From Pseudisothecium myosuroides (taxonomy: Eukaryota; Streptophyta; Bryopsida; Hypnales; Lembophyllaceae): a stretch of DNA of 64,000 bases. Numbering within the stretch: position 1 is the first letter of the stretch; each line of letters begins with the position of its first letter. The stretch is from contig OX637293.1 of the NCBI GenBank assembly GCA_951799445.1, forward strand, positions 2,976,001-3,040,000, written 5' to 3'. Both the position numbers and the translations under genes were made by a program. Below are positions 35,963 through 47,900 of the stretch, piece by piece. The notes beneath the pieces are model-generated. The model ran no database searches and was not told the origin of the DNA. It worked only from the letters and a program-made list of their open reading frames with translations.

Positions 35963-36892
35963 TAACCCCTAAATGTTTTTGAGTATGTTTTCACCAAAAT
36001 CGCTCCAAAACTGCCATTTCTAATACAACTAACAATTTTAAAAAAAAACATTTTTGAATACATTTCACTATAGGATCTTATAGTACACTAGTTTAAAAAG
36101 ATGTGGAAAAAAATTCCGAATTTTCCACCATGTAGATTGCAAGATATTAGCCTTTGAATTGACAAAAATTATTTTTTTTTCCTTGCAAAAAATCGGGCAG
36201 CTGCCCTTCACAAGGTCACATTTGTATGGAAAAATGTCCAAAGGGTGGTTACTCTTTGGATTCATTTTTCAAGGCAAGTTGTCTACATGCTTGAAAATTT
36301 TCAAATCATTTGGAATTGTACAACATATAGGAGAAAAATAGTAATAGGAAGAGGTAGAGAATGACTCAAAATACTAAATTGTCAAGAATTTAATTATGGA
36401 ATTGAAAAATGCCAATCCCAAAGGTTGTAATGTTGTAATAAAAAATTTACACCCAATGTTTTTATTTTTTTCAAAAATATTGAGTTAGATAAAGGACTTA
36501 AAAGTTTATTTTAGAGTAGAGATTCCATAACTACCCTCAAACTAAAATTCCTCATAACTTTTGACTTGTTAATCCAAATGGAATAATTCAAAGCTTTCCA
36601 AGTATATATAAATCTATGAAACCAAGTTCAAATTTTTATTTTTCAAAAAAGTGATTTTTAAAGAAATTTTTTGAGCTGCCCGGGCTACCCGCCAAATGTG
36701 GAAAATTACATATCATGCAATAACTTTTTATCCATGTGGTCAAAAGTTATGAAAATTGTTGGGTCTTGAAGCTACTCCTTGGGCACATCTTGTGTGAAAA
36801 TTTCAAAAGAAAAAAATAAAATTTCCATTCGTAGTGAGCTACCCCAAATCACTATGTTGCCAAAAAATGGTGTTTGGTCCTTTAGGGATTAA
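35963..36892. mobile_element. TTAA-type element, family C in reverse orientation, copy D2
   Basis: The right end is GGTCCTTTAGGGATTAA. The left end is degenerate (ATAACCCCTAAATG). Its reverse complement follows family C: 'ctccaaaactgccatttcta' corresponds to the C right end and 'actatgttgccaaaaaatgg' to the C left end. Confidence 0.65.
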
Positions 36893-37439
36893 ACATGTTT
36901 TTTGCATTAGATGTATTGAAACTTTTCTTGGTAAATTATCACCAAAATCTTACCTCATTTTCGAATTGTCTTACTTTACATTAGAAAAGAAGTTATGAAT
37001 CGGACAAAATCACCTAAAGCATATCTAAGAAATATGAGATTTATCAACATTTAGATGAAATTTATTATTTTTAGGTGATATTATAGATGATTGAATGATG
37101 GATATTCAAAATTGGATGATTTCTCTCACGTATTTGCATTCTAAGGTGCATGTCATGCACAAAAACAAAAAAAATTATTGATTCAAAGCAAATACCTAAT
37201 ACTAATCTAAAAGAAAGTGCAAAATATCAATATTCGGGGAAAATTGCTAATTAGTTCATTGTTAGTCGATGGAATGGGGAAAGCCCCTGTTTTGCACTTT
37301 CAAAACATTAGACCCCCACTTGTAAAAAGTCTATAAAATTTCTATCTTATATACAAAAATAGAAAACCAACAATGTACTTAATACTTGAAAAACTCGGTT
37401 GATTCCGTACTGTATGTTTAGGTTAGGTTTGACACCAAG
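36893..37439. other. AT-rich spacer, nothing recognised
   Basis: No supported feature. Confidence 0.45.
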
Positions 37440-38105
37440 GTGCCAAAATAATTTAATCTTGGCATTTGGGCAGTTCGGTAGCTTCATTTGATTTTTTTGA
37501 CATTCGGTAATTTGCTCTTCCTAATTTTTTGACGTTCCTCTTCTAATGAATTGATTTTTTCTACTCATGCCTAAATCTATTGCTTTCTCAAAATTTTCTC
37601 ATGAATAAATTTATGAATATTCAAAATTGACGACAATGAAATTTTTTATAGATTTTTAGAAATAGTTGTACAATTTTTCAAATTCTAGACATGTTCCAAA
37701 TTTTCCCTAATTCCTTATTTACAAAACAAAACTCACCTACATTTAGAGTATAGGAATCACCGTATGCGTAGCTCAGTTTTGGCACTTTATTGACGAAACA
37801 ATTTTCTTTTCATAGTTCGACAATTTGGCAACTTGATTTGGATTTCTTCACTTTCGGCATTTTGTTTTAAAAAAAATAAATTTAGACACTCCTAATTTTG
37901 AATTGATTTTTTCTATTTCATGTGTAAATGTGTTCTTTTTTATAATTTTTCTCAAGAATAATTTTTGAATGTTCAAAATTGGCAACAACAAAATTTTCTC
38001 AGATTTTCAGAAATAGTTTGTACAACTTTTCAAATACTAGACATGTTCCAAATTTTCCCTAATTCCTTATTTACAAACCTCACCTCCACGTAGGGTATGG
38101 GAAAA
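37440..38105. repeat. Tandem pair of units of about 360 bp
   Basis: 'tctagacatgttccaaattt' and the following 'tccctaattccttatttaca' occur near 37,685 and 38,037. 'gaattgattttttcta' occurs near 37,549 and 37,902. The whole block is duplicated head-to-tail with moderate divergence. No coding capacity. Confidence 0.65.
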
Positions 38106-40450
38106 TTAGAGGAAAATAGCTGGTAAAACTCAAAAATATCCCCAACGACTCCCATTGGAGCGGCTCACTATTGGTCGCGCCCAATGAATTTGCTCCATTT
38201 CTGTTTTCTAAAAACACACGAAAAGCCGCCTTGATCTTTTCCGATTTTCTGGAACCAATGGGCTCCCTCTCAATTACCTAGGACACTGATATGGGCCCAA
38301 TTTTACGGTCCACAATCAGCTAAATTGTCGCTGTCCATGAATTTTTAGACAAAGCTACATAATTGCATACATAGGAGTATCTTCAAATTAGTCGCCGGGG
38401 GGAAAAAAAAATTGGAAAAAAATGTTTTTAAAATTAGCCCCCAAATGTGGAATTTACTCAATTTGGCCCTAGTGGAAAAAAACCTTGCCAACCAAGATTC
38501 GCCCTTTCTTAGGGGCCACTGATATCTCCAGACTCCGGTAGGGTGATGGATAAAAGGACAAGCATGGGTGCACAATGAAAGGAGGAATCTCAACAAGATA
38601 ATTCAATGGCTTACTAAAAATTCCATTTTAAGTGGGCAATAATTCAAGGATTAGTTCAAAGCCTTGGATTAGCCGATTTCATCAAACAATTATATTGTTG
38701 TAAGTTACTGTAGGTAAAATCACCTTTCGGGGGGAGGTGGCAGCGGGAGCAAAAGATCGGCCGGGGTGAACTGACTAGGTTTTTTTTTTTTTTTGGGTGC
38801 TAGATTGCACCAGAAAAAATAATTTGGCTAGAAAATGGCATCAAAGAGTGAATTTTTTTGCCAGAAAATTTTGAATGAAAAAAAGATCTTGGGATGAAAT
38901 CGCCGGATTGTGGATGAAAAGAGAATTATGGGTATGTGATATGTGCTAGGAATGTGATGTTTTTTAATCCAATATGTGGATGAATGTTGAAATTTGGAGC
39001 ATCAGTATAACGTTTTATATAGCCACTTTGGCACTTCATAAGAATGAAAAAACACACACCTAGAATTGACCTCTTGCTTGTCTCTGAGGGAAAACACTGA
39101 AACTTTTTATTTGCCACACATGATGAAATTTGCAAATTTTGAATTCATATTTGCAATTAGAGGCCCTAAATTAGCTAGGAAGGGTGTGGAAGATAAATGA
39201 ATCAAGCACAAATTATGGGGTCTTTTTTTTTACATACACCTCTGGAATGACTTCGGGGGATGAGTGAGGAGGGGTCAATTCTCCCTAGCCCAAAACATCC
39301 CTCCTAAGTATGATACAATTTTGGGAGGGAATATTTGGAGTTATAATCTTCTTTTTTCAATGGATGAAATTGCTCAATTGCCATAAATTTTTTGGATAGT
39401 ATTGTTCCAGTTTGGATTAGTGTACACATTTTTGGAAGAATAAATTTTTATCCCCATTATGCATCTTTTATCCATGTCTATGGATATAAAGAGCTTATTG
39501 ATTTTGATGAAATTGCTTTCTTTATTACCTTACAAAAATGAAATAAAAGACCATAACTGCATGTCTATTGGAATGTAAGGAGAAGTTGATGCAATTATTT
39601 AGTCAAACAATATTATTCCATGAATCATCATAGAGCAACACCTCAATCCAAATTGGCACCTAAATTGGCACTCAAAACGTATTTAACTATGGTGTATTCA
39701 ATCTCCTTTTGGGGATTCTATAATCTCATTTCTTTAGAGAGGCTTTATATGGAACCTTTAGTACTTTTAATGCAACAAGAATAGGTATCTTCAACTAATC
39801 TTCAAATACAAAGCTTGATTCTAGACTCAGTACACTTCGCTCAAATGCCGAACAGGAGACGACAAATCTAAAGCCCAAAAGAATTTGGGCCATTAAAAAT
39901 CTTCACTCTCAAACTCAAAAATACAAAATCGTTACCAGACCAAGTAACGGCTGCATAGTGGATGCTCTAAGCTACCAAGATCTCAATATTTTAAATTAAT
40001 GTAAAATTAAAATATTAATGAGTTGTATTACCTTTAAAATGACATTACTTTTGCGCCTATAAAGTAGAACAATCTAATGCTATCAATCACCTACTTCCGA
40101 CATCTAATGGATCTTCCCATTTGAATCACTCACCCACCTATTACCAAAATTTTTAGCAACCGTTTAGCATCATAATGATATACTTAGGGAGGGCACACAT
40201 CACCACATAATTTAGCATGGGTCTACCCACACTTTAGCAATTTAGTCTCAACAAACTTTGAAAAATCACAAAAAATTCATTTCTTATCCAAATGTCTTGA
40301 TTCTACTTACAAATGGCTTCTCTCAAACTTTTCTATCTCTGAAAAATACGTGAGTTGACAAATAGATTCTCCAAGGTACCTACTGTAGATAGCAAATCTG
40401 CTCGGTAATAGGCGTGTTTGTACTTGATGCAATTTGTTGTCTCCACTACC
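38106..40450. other. Intergenic region upstream of the HD-Zip III gene
   Basis: It contains a fragment (39,095-39,245) related to the MITE interior at 29,620-29,780 ('gaattcatatttgcaattag'). No supported gene was found. Frames at 38,345-38,596 and 38,926-39,135 on the minus strand show no recognisable family. Confidence 0.4.
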
Positions 40451-40499
40451 CAGAAATTTTAAAATACTTCGAAAGAGTACTACTGGTTGGAGGTACAGA

Positions 40500-40900
40500 A
40501 AAGGAGAGGTGGGCAACAAGGCGCATGCAGGACGGAGGACGCAACACCCCCACTCCACTCCCCCAAGGGCCACCATCACGGCATGGCTCCGTCCCACTGC
40601 CGCCCACTGCCGCCCACTGCCGCCCGCGTCTGTCTACGGCGTTGACGCCGTCAGTCAGCGGCCTGGGCAGCAGCGTCCGGTCAGTGCGTCCAGGTGCAGG
40701 CGCCGCAGGCTTTCGTTTGTACTCGGACCAACCAGACGCGCGGGGGGGCAGACTGTGTCCACCGCCCGCAGTAACATGCCGTGGTAAGTAAACTCCCCGC
40801 AACTCCAGGTGAGTGGGAGAGAGACAGACGGACACAGACACACAGCGCGCGCGCGGGCGAGGCGGGGCGGGGGCGGGGGCGGGGGCGGGGGCGGGCAAGC
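40500..40900 (+). promoter_or_regulatory. GC-rich promoter or first-exon region of the HD-Zip III gene
   Basis: This is the most GC- and CpG-rich stretch of the window, abruptly bounded by AT-rich DNA. It includes three tandem CCCACTGCCG units (about 40,593-40,623) and a run of GGGGGC units (40,861-40,896). A strong donor-like GTG|GTAAGTA lies near 40,784, with a T-rich acceptor ending at 41,133. This suggests a non-coding first exon within the island. The transcription start cannot be fixed from sequence. Confidence 0.5.
40861..40896 (+). repeat. GGGGGC hexamer tract, G-quadruplex-prone
   Basis: Five consecutive G-runs of at least four Gs are separated by single Cs on the plus strand, in the presumed promoter or first intron of the HD-Zip III gene. 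This meets the simple G-quadruplex pattern. Confidence 0.75.
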
Positions 40901-41862
40901 CAGGGCCGCTTTGTATGGAGCTCTCTCTCTCCTTTTTCTACTGCTACTTATTCTGCTTTGCGCTTGTTGATTTCACTGTTCACGCATAGCAGAGTCGTAT
41001 TGTACGTAACGCAGTAGTATCCCATAGTTTTGTAGTTCAGTTGCTGCTGCTCCTCCTGCGGCCGCTGTATCCTGGCGCCGTCATCGCATCTTTTCGTTAC
41101 GCGCATATTCTCTCTTTTTCGTTTTTTTTGCAGGAAGTGACTGAGCGTCGGAGTTCTTTTATCTTGAGGTGAGAGGTGAGTGTGTGTGTGAGAGGGAGAG
41201 AGAGAGAGTGAGTGTGAGTGAGAGAGACGGAAGGAAGGGAGACACGGGAAAGTTAAGAGAAGGGAGCCGGCAGTGTGTGTGACGGTGAGGATTTTGTAGG
41301 TGTGAGTGGTTAGTGTTCGAGGCTTGGGAAGGCTACGAGTGGAACACGAGTTGCGAATGGGCCTTGAGTACTAACTGTTAAGCCTATTGTGTGAGCGAAT
41401 TCGTTGAGGCGATGACCGGCTCTTAGCTTCATTGTTCGTACAACAGAGTTCTCTGTGTCTGGAAACTGGCGCGTTGTTATCCTGAGCTGCAGCTACGGAG
41501 CTAGAAGGCTTCATCTGGTGTTAAGTAGGCGGATCAGTTATTTTTCGGTATCGGGGAAGGGATGGCCATTACTTAGCTGGCTAAGGCCACTTGAAAACGT
41601 TTGTCGATCTGCTGTGAATTGAAGCGCCGTTTGACTTCTTCCTTTTCCAGTCAAGAAGCGCCTGTGTGTGCGAGGCCTACGATCCTCTGTTTTTGAGGTT
41701 GTGTGATAAGTCAAAACCCTTGCAAGTTCTAGCGGGACATCACACTGGTAAAAGAAGGTTCGGAGCGCTCTTTCGTTCTTGTTCTAGCTTTTTGAAGTCG
41801 GAGAAACCTTGTTTGGGAGCAGTGGCAGGAGTGAGTGTGAAGGTTCTCCAGCTCCGCAGATA

Positions 41863-41868
41863 ATGTGA
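41863..41868 (+). promoter_or_regulatory. Start-stop upstream ORF (ATG TGA) in the HD-Zip III leader
   Basis: The only ATG between the proposed leader acceptor (41,650) and the main start codon is followed immediately by TGA, 40 nt before the main ATG at 41,909. Minimal AUG-stop elements stall or divert ribosomes in some plant mRNAs, so a translational role is plausible. Further short ATG-stop frames at about 41,357, 41,412 and 41,562 would lie in a leader intron if 41,169-41,650 is spliced. Confidence 0.5.
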
Positions 41869-41908
41869 GGGAAAGACTTGCCTGCGAGATCCTGCGAGCC
41901 AGCAGATA

Positions 41909-44900
41909 ATGCCTGCTCCGATGTTTCACATGGAGAACGATTTTGACACCTTCGACTCAAGCATGGAAAAGGTAGTATACAGACAGATAGGTGTAGACGG
42001 TGACAATGTGATGCATTTCGGCAAGATTTGCCTCTACGTCGTTCTCCTACATTCGCGAGTTCGGTACATATGGAATGCGGGAGTTACGAGCCTAAAGTTT
42101 TGTGCTCGTTTTGAACGGGATTGTAGTGGTGTCGTGTTCCTGTCCAACTCTTAAAGCCATAAGGGTCAAGTGGTGCTTGATTAGCATCTACAAAATGTGG
42201 TCCAGTAGAATGGTAGTTTGGTCTATGTTTAGATTTACTTTCAGCGGTACCGGTAATGTGTAGGTGTGATAAATCCTGATTTAACGTTTGCTTTTCTCGA
42301 TCCATGGATTCTGCTCTCTTGGTCTTTCGGAGGATTTAAAGAAGATCAGCTATTTGTTGTAGTCTTCAAGCATCCGGGGAAACTCACTTGCACTCCATGA
42401 CAACAATAGCGACCTTTTTAATGGAATTTGCAAGATTTTGGCTTCACGCTGGACATTCAATTTTGAACTGTCCAGGGTCTGAAGAGTTTTAGCTTCGTGG
42501 AGGCAGCTACACTTTTAGAGAGTGTAGTCAGTAGAACGCTGTGTGAACATCTTCAATCTTAGCTTCTGGTTGAAATGAATTGCGAAATCAACGAACTAAC
42601 CTTTTCTTTTTCCAGTATTCGGATTCATTTGCTCTGATACTTTTGATAACGTGCTGTGCAAAACGTATCGTGTAGGTTATGTGAACTGCTTTAAACTTTT
42701 CTGAAGTTCATATTGGAAATTCCTTTCGGAGCGCTATAGGAACTGAAGCTGGTTAGATATATCATTTAAATTTCAGCGAAGTACATGGAGATGTTTCTTC
42801 TGCTACCATTACGGCATTCCATGATCATTGTCCTCCTGTAACCTCTGCAAATGGGAATACTTGAGCATGTTTGAACCGATCTGTTTTATTGTATGCAGGC
42901 TGGTTCTGATAAATACAAGAGCATGGATGCCTCTGGTAAGTATGTGCGTTACACTAATGAGCAAGTGGAAGCATTGGAGCGTGTGTATCACGAATGCCCG
43001 AAACCAAGCTCTATCCGACGGCATCAACTAATTAAAGAGAGTCCAATCTTGGCGAATATCGAGCCCAAACAAATCAAAGTTTGGTTTCAGAACCGCCGGT
43101 ATGAATCGCTCAGATTCACCTATATTCCAAGAAATTCTACGCGTACGCAACTCTAGGGCATTAGCTTCTCTAAAGTCCTCAATGGGGATTGATCAACATT
43201 AATATCTTTGGCTACTGCATGACTAGACTGTATTCAATCTTGAGTCCACTGCATGCTGAACCGCCGCTTCCTAACTTTGCCACTTCACTATTTACTTGTG
43301 CAACCTTTATATTCCTACTGTTAAGTAGATCGGCGGAGTGGTTTGTGCAAATGTGCTATAGCACATTTTTTAAGCTAGAAGGGAAACAGTGGCAGTATAG
43401 GAGGTAGTAATGTTGGAAGTCATTGTAATACTTGTTTCAGTTGTCGGGAGAAGCAACGGAAGGAAGCAACGAGGCTGGTCAGTGTCAATGCAAAGCTCAC
43501 GGCGTTGAACAAACTGCTAATGGAGGAGAACGAGCGATTGGCGAAGCATACTTCACAGCTTACCCTCGATAACCATGCGTTACGCCAGCAGCTACCTAAC
43601 CTGCCCTTACCTGATGGCAAACGTCGTCTTTCTGCACAGGTGAGTCTCTACGTTTGTTGTTGTAATCTACAAAATCTTATGCAAGTTGGAGGCCATTATC
43701 AGAAGAGTCAGCATAGTCAAGAGCTGGAATTTATGGATCAATATACCTGCATTTCTATGTAGGAATTTTAGGGCAATCTAGAGGGAACTGTGTTTGGTGA
43801 TAGAGCTTGAAGTTGTACACAAGGTGGTATCTTTGTTAAATTAGATGGGCAGGCTGGTGTGGCCTCCACAGATACCAGCTGCGATTCTGCTGTTACTGGT
43901 GGACTTCCTCAGCACCCCACTCCAGAGAACTCTCCTCCGGATGGTAGCCCTGCTGGGTAATACACATTTTAAAAGCATGCGCCTTTCTAAATGAACTTAG
44001 TATTTCTGCTAGAATTATTTCGACTTGAAGAGTCCTGATTACCAGTGTTTGTTCTAGGACTTTTGAGTCCTGTGTTACGCTTTCCTTTTGTACCCGTGAC
44101 TGGAGAGTAAATCGGACAGCTGACCATGTTGATGTCCCGATCGAGTTTTTTCTATTGGTTCATGTCTGACTGATTGAGACATATCCTCCAAATAGCACGC
44201 CGCTTCCCTGACTCGACGCTTATGTTTTCAGATTAATTTCTATCGCGGAAGAGGCACTAACGGATTTTCTGGGAAAGGCAACCGGAACCGCAGTGGATTG
44301 GATACAGTTACCTGGTATGAAGGTACAAACGTCACACTTTCTGAACCGTCATCATGGAAGTGTTCTGACAGCAGGAATTTGAACCTGTTGTACTTTCTCA
44401 GTCTGTAGATTTCTGAAATATTTGTACCATCACACGTAAATATTATAATAATTTTCAACTCGAAGTAGTGAAGCCCCATCAATCAATTATGCAGATGAGT
44501 AATTACATACTGAACCGGAGCTAACGAGGACTGGCATTCTAGCTGACACGGAATCGATAGTGACTTTTGGGCTGGGAAGGAGATCATGTTGGTAGTTGAG
44601 CCAAGAGTGTGTTGGTACTTGACTTGGTTGCAACGCTCATTACTGATACTTCCCTCGTGAAATGCAGCCTGGTCCGGATGCCATTGGCATCATAGCTATA
44701 TCCCATGGTTGTGTGGGCATAGCCGCTCGAGCCTGTGGCCTTGTGGCGCTCGATGTTACTAAGGTTGCTGAGATCCTGAAAGATCGTCCCGGTTGGTCCC
44801 AAGATTGCCGCCGCATGGAGGTTCTTGGAGCCCTTCCTACAGGAAATGGGGGCACCATAGAGCTTTTGTACACCCAGGTACATGAAATATTTGTCATTCT

Positions 44901-47900
44901 TACTTTCGCTAACTTATCTCTTTGTGAAACAGTGAATGACTGCAGATATCTAATGACTAAGACATCTAGTTATCTCCTTTAATTAGATAACTAAATGTCT
45001 TAGTTTCTACACGTTTAAAAGCTGGAAGCTGATTTTTTTTCTCTTTATGGTTGAACCGTCAACTTTCATGAGAAATGCGTTGGGCAAACTTGATACGTAA
45101 TGGATATTGTGGCAGATGTACGCTCCTACAACTTTGGCTCCTGCTCGGGATTTTTGCACGCTTAGATACACTACTATTCTGGATGACGGAAACTTGGTGG
45201 TGAGTTGCTTCACAACATCATTCTTGTTGCGTCTCTCTAGCCACATTGCAGTTACGAATCACTGTTCATCTTCTGTTGGACTTTTGTTCCTGGACTTGAC
45301 TCCCGGTTCATTTGTGGAAGGACTAAGAAGCTTTGTTGCGCAGATCTGTGAGCGCTCACTTACTGGGAAACAGAATGGACCAACAATGCCACCTGTCCAA
45401 TCTTTTGTTAGAGCAGAAATGTTTCCAAGTGGGTACTTGATTCGTCCGTGTGACGGAGGAGGGTGCATCATTCATATTGTTGATCACGTTGAGTATGAGG
45501 TAGCTGTCCACTTTCCCATTATTTGAATGAATTGTTGTATTGATCATATTATTGATGGCCAATTTACGTGTATGAAGAGCAATCTGTTTTTTTTTCTGTA
45601 CTTGTGTTGGCACCTAGGATTCTGTAGGATTAAAAAAAAAATGGTGTATATTAGCTTTCGATATGGAAGGGTGTACCTAGCAGAGTCTGAATGCGAGCTA
45701 CTCATTATATAGACATATTTCAAAATGTGAAGTGTGGTATGTTTCTGACACTGGTTGTTTGTGTCTGTTTTCCTTTGCCTCATCCTATAGCCTTGAAATG
45801 TGAAATGTGGTATGTTTCTGACACTGGTTGTTTGTGTCTGTTTTCCTTTGCCTCATCCTATAGCCTTGGAGTGTGCCTGAGGTGTTACGACCCCTTTACG
45901 AGTCTCCAGCTGCCCTTGCACAGAAGTCTACAATTGCGGTATTGACTATCACTAGTAATTTCTTCTGACGTAGGGAAATTCCTGATAGATTCTGTACACA
46001 TAATTTTCTTCATATTTGCTTTTGAGACTTCACTACATTCAAGCAGGCATCAAGGTTTTAAAATAAATTGTGGAATTGATGAAGGCATTACGATATTTGA
46101 GGCGCATAGCAGCAGAAGAAAATAGAGAGATCACGATCCGAAATGGCCAACACCCTGCAGTGCTTCGCACTTTAAGCCAGCGCCTAGCCAAGTACGTCTT
46201 TACAAGTGCACAGTAATTTCACTGTATGCTGGTGCATTCTCGACCTCCTCTAAGAAACTCATGGCTGGGATTGCATTTTTTTACCTGCGAGGTTTTCTGT
46301 ATGCAGGGGCTTTAACGATGCTGTTAATGGTTTCGGGGACGATGGCTGGGTTCCCATGGGGAGTGATGGCATGGACGACGTCAGTGTTATGCTTAATGCT
46401 ACTCCCAAATCTATGGAGGGACAGATTGCAACGGAGAAGTTGCTATTTTCACTTGGCGGAGGCATATTATGTGCGAAAGCGTCTATGCTTTTACAGGTGC
46501 ACCTTTGAATCTTACAATGTTTTGCTCTAGACGCTTGTATGCTAGTGACTGTTTTTGGCGCAGGAAATGTTATTGACCGTATGTCCGTGAGTCTATGTTG
46601 CTTTTAGAACGACGAAGCAGCCGGCTTTTCCTTTCATCCAATTTTGCGATTTTTGGTTGGTCGCTAAACGATGTGCTTGTCTGGCGATGCAGAATGTACC
46701 GCCAGCGTTACTCATAAGGTTTTTACGTGAACATCGTTCAGAATGGGCTGATCATGACATTGACACAAATGCAGCCACTACCTTCCGAAATACTAGTAAC
46801 GGTCAGGTTTCTCGAGGGGGCATGTCCCATATGCAGTTGCCATTGCCTCTGGCTCACTCTGGTGAACAAGGCGAGGTCAGTTCACTGTCATGATTTTTGT
46901 TTAACTTTACGATCGATCCTTGCAGTGGAGACTAGTAAGGTAACTGCATCTAATTCTCATCCCTTTCTAAAACCGACCTCTACAGATTCTTTCCTAAATT
47001 GTACAACCTAAATATGGATGAGAGTTTTTAAGTACACCTGTTTTCAGCATTGTAAAATTTCATACTTCATTGGAATGTTGTCCCAAAAATGCATAAGAAG
47101 AGAATATAGAATACTCTTGACTTCCAACAAGATCCAACCAAAAATAAGGCAATTGAGTAATAGAACAATGCTCCATTGCTTTTTCTGACGCAATTAGGTG
47201 TAGTTACTTATACTGAACAGGAATAGCTGGCAGTTTCCAATGCATGGTGCTAAGACATTGTAATATTTCTGACATGCCACTTTTTGGAGGCGTGTCAGTT
47301 TGGTGGCATTTCATGTTTCAAATTATTCTCGTAAGCTCTCATTGCACATTCTTAGAGTTATGGTGATTGTTGTGTAGTTTCTGGAGGTTGTCAAGCTTGA
47401 AGGCCACAATGGAGTACAACAATCTGTGCTGTCGCGAGACAGTTACCTGCTTCAGGTCTCTCCATCTTGTGTTACCCTAATATCCCATGACATCCTTGGG
47501 AGAATCTCAGAGAGAGATTCAAGTATCTAATCAATTTGCTTAAAAGGATCCAGATTGGGCTTGCAGATTTTTTTGGCGCTATTATGCATAATAGAGTGGC
47601 CTTTTACTGAATGCTTAATGTCATGCGACGAGTCAATTTGCACTGGGATATGTGAGTCTGTCGGAAGTTCTTGACTGAGGTATGGCGATGCTTGCGAACA
47701 GCTATGCAGCGGGATTGAGGAGAGTGCCATTGGGGCTTGTGCTCAACTTGTTTTCGCTCCCATGGATGCCACTGTATCTGAAGATATCCCTCTTCTTCCT
47801 TCAGGCTTTCGTGTAATACCTGTTGACAACAGTGTTATGGTGAGAACCTCAAGCCCTGGCATTTTAATAATTATATCAACTATTTGGTAGGCATCTCGTA

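Noticed and set aside
40446..40898. 150-residue minus-strand frame starting with Pro-Ala repeats
   Set aside because: It is generated by the GGGGGC tract and the GC-rich promoter island. There is no family resemblance, and overlapping frames are open on both strands.
41666..41863. 65-codon upstream frame in the HD-Zip III leader
   Set aside because: It opens with GTG, not ATG, so it is not a credible upstream ORF in a eukaryotic leader.
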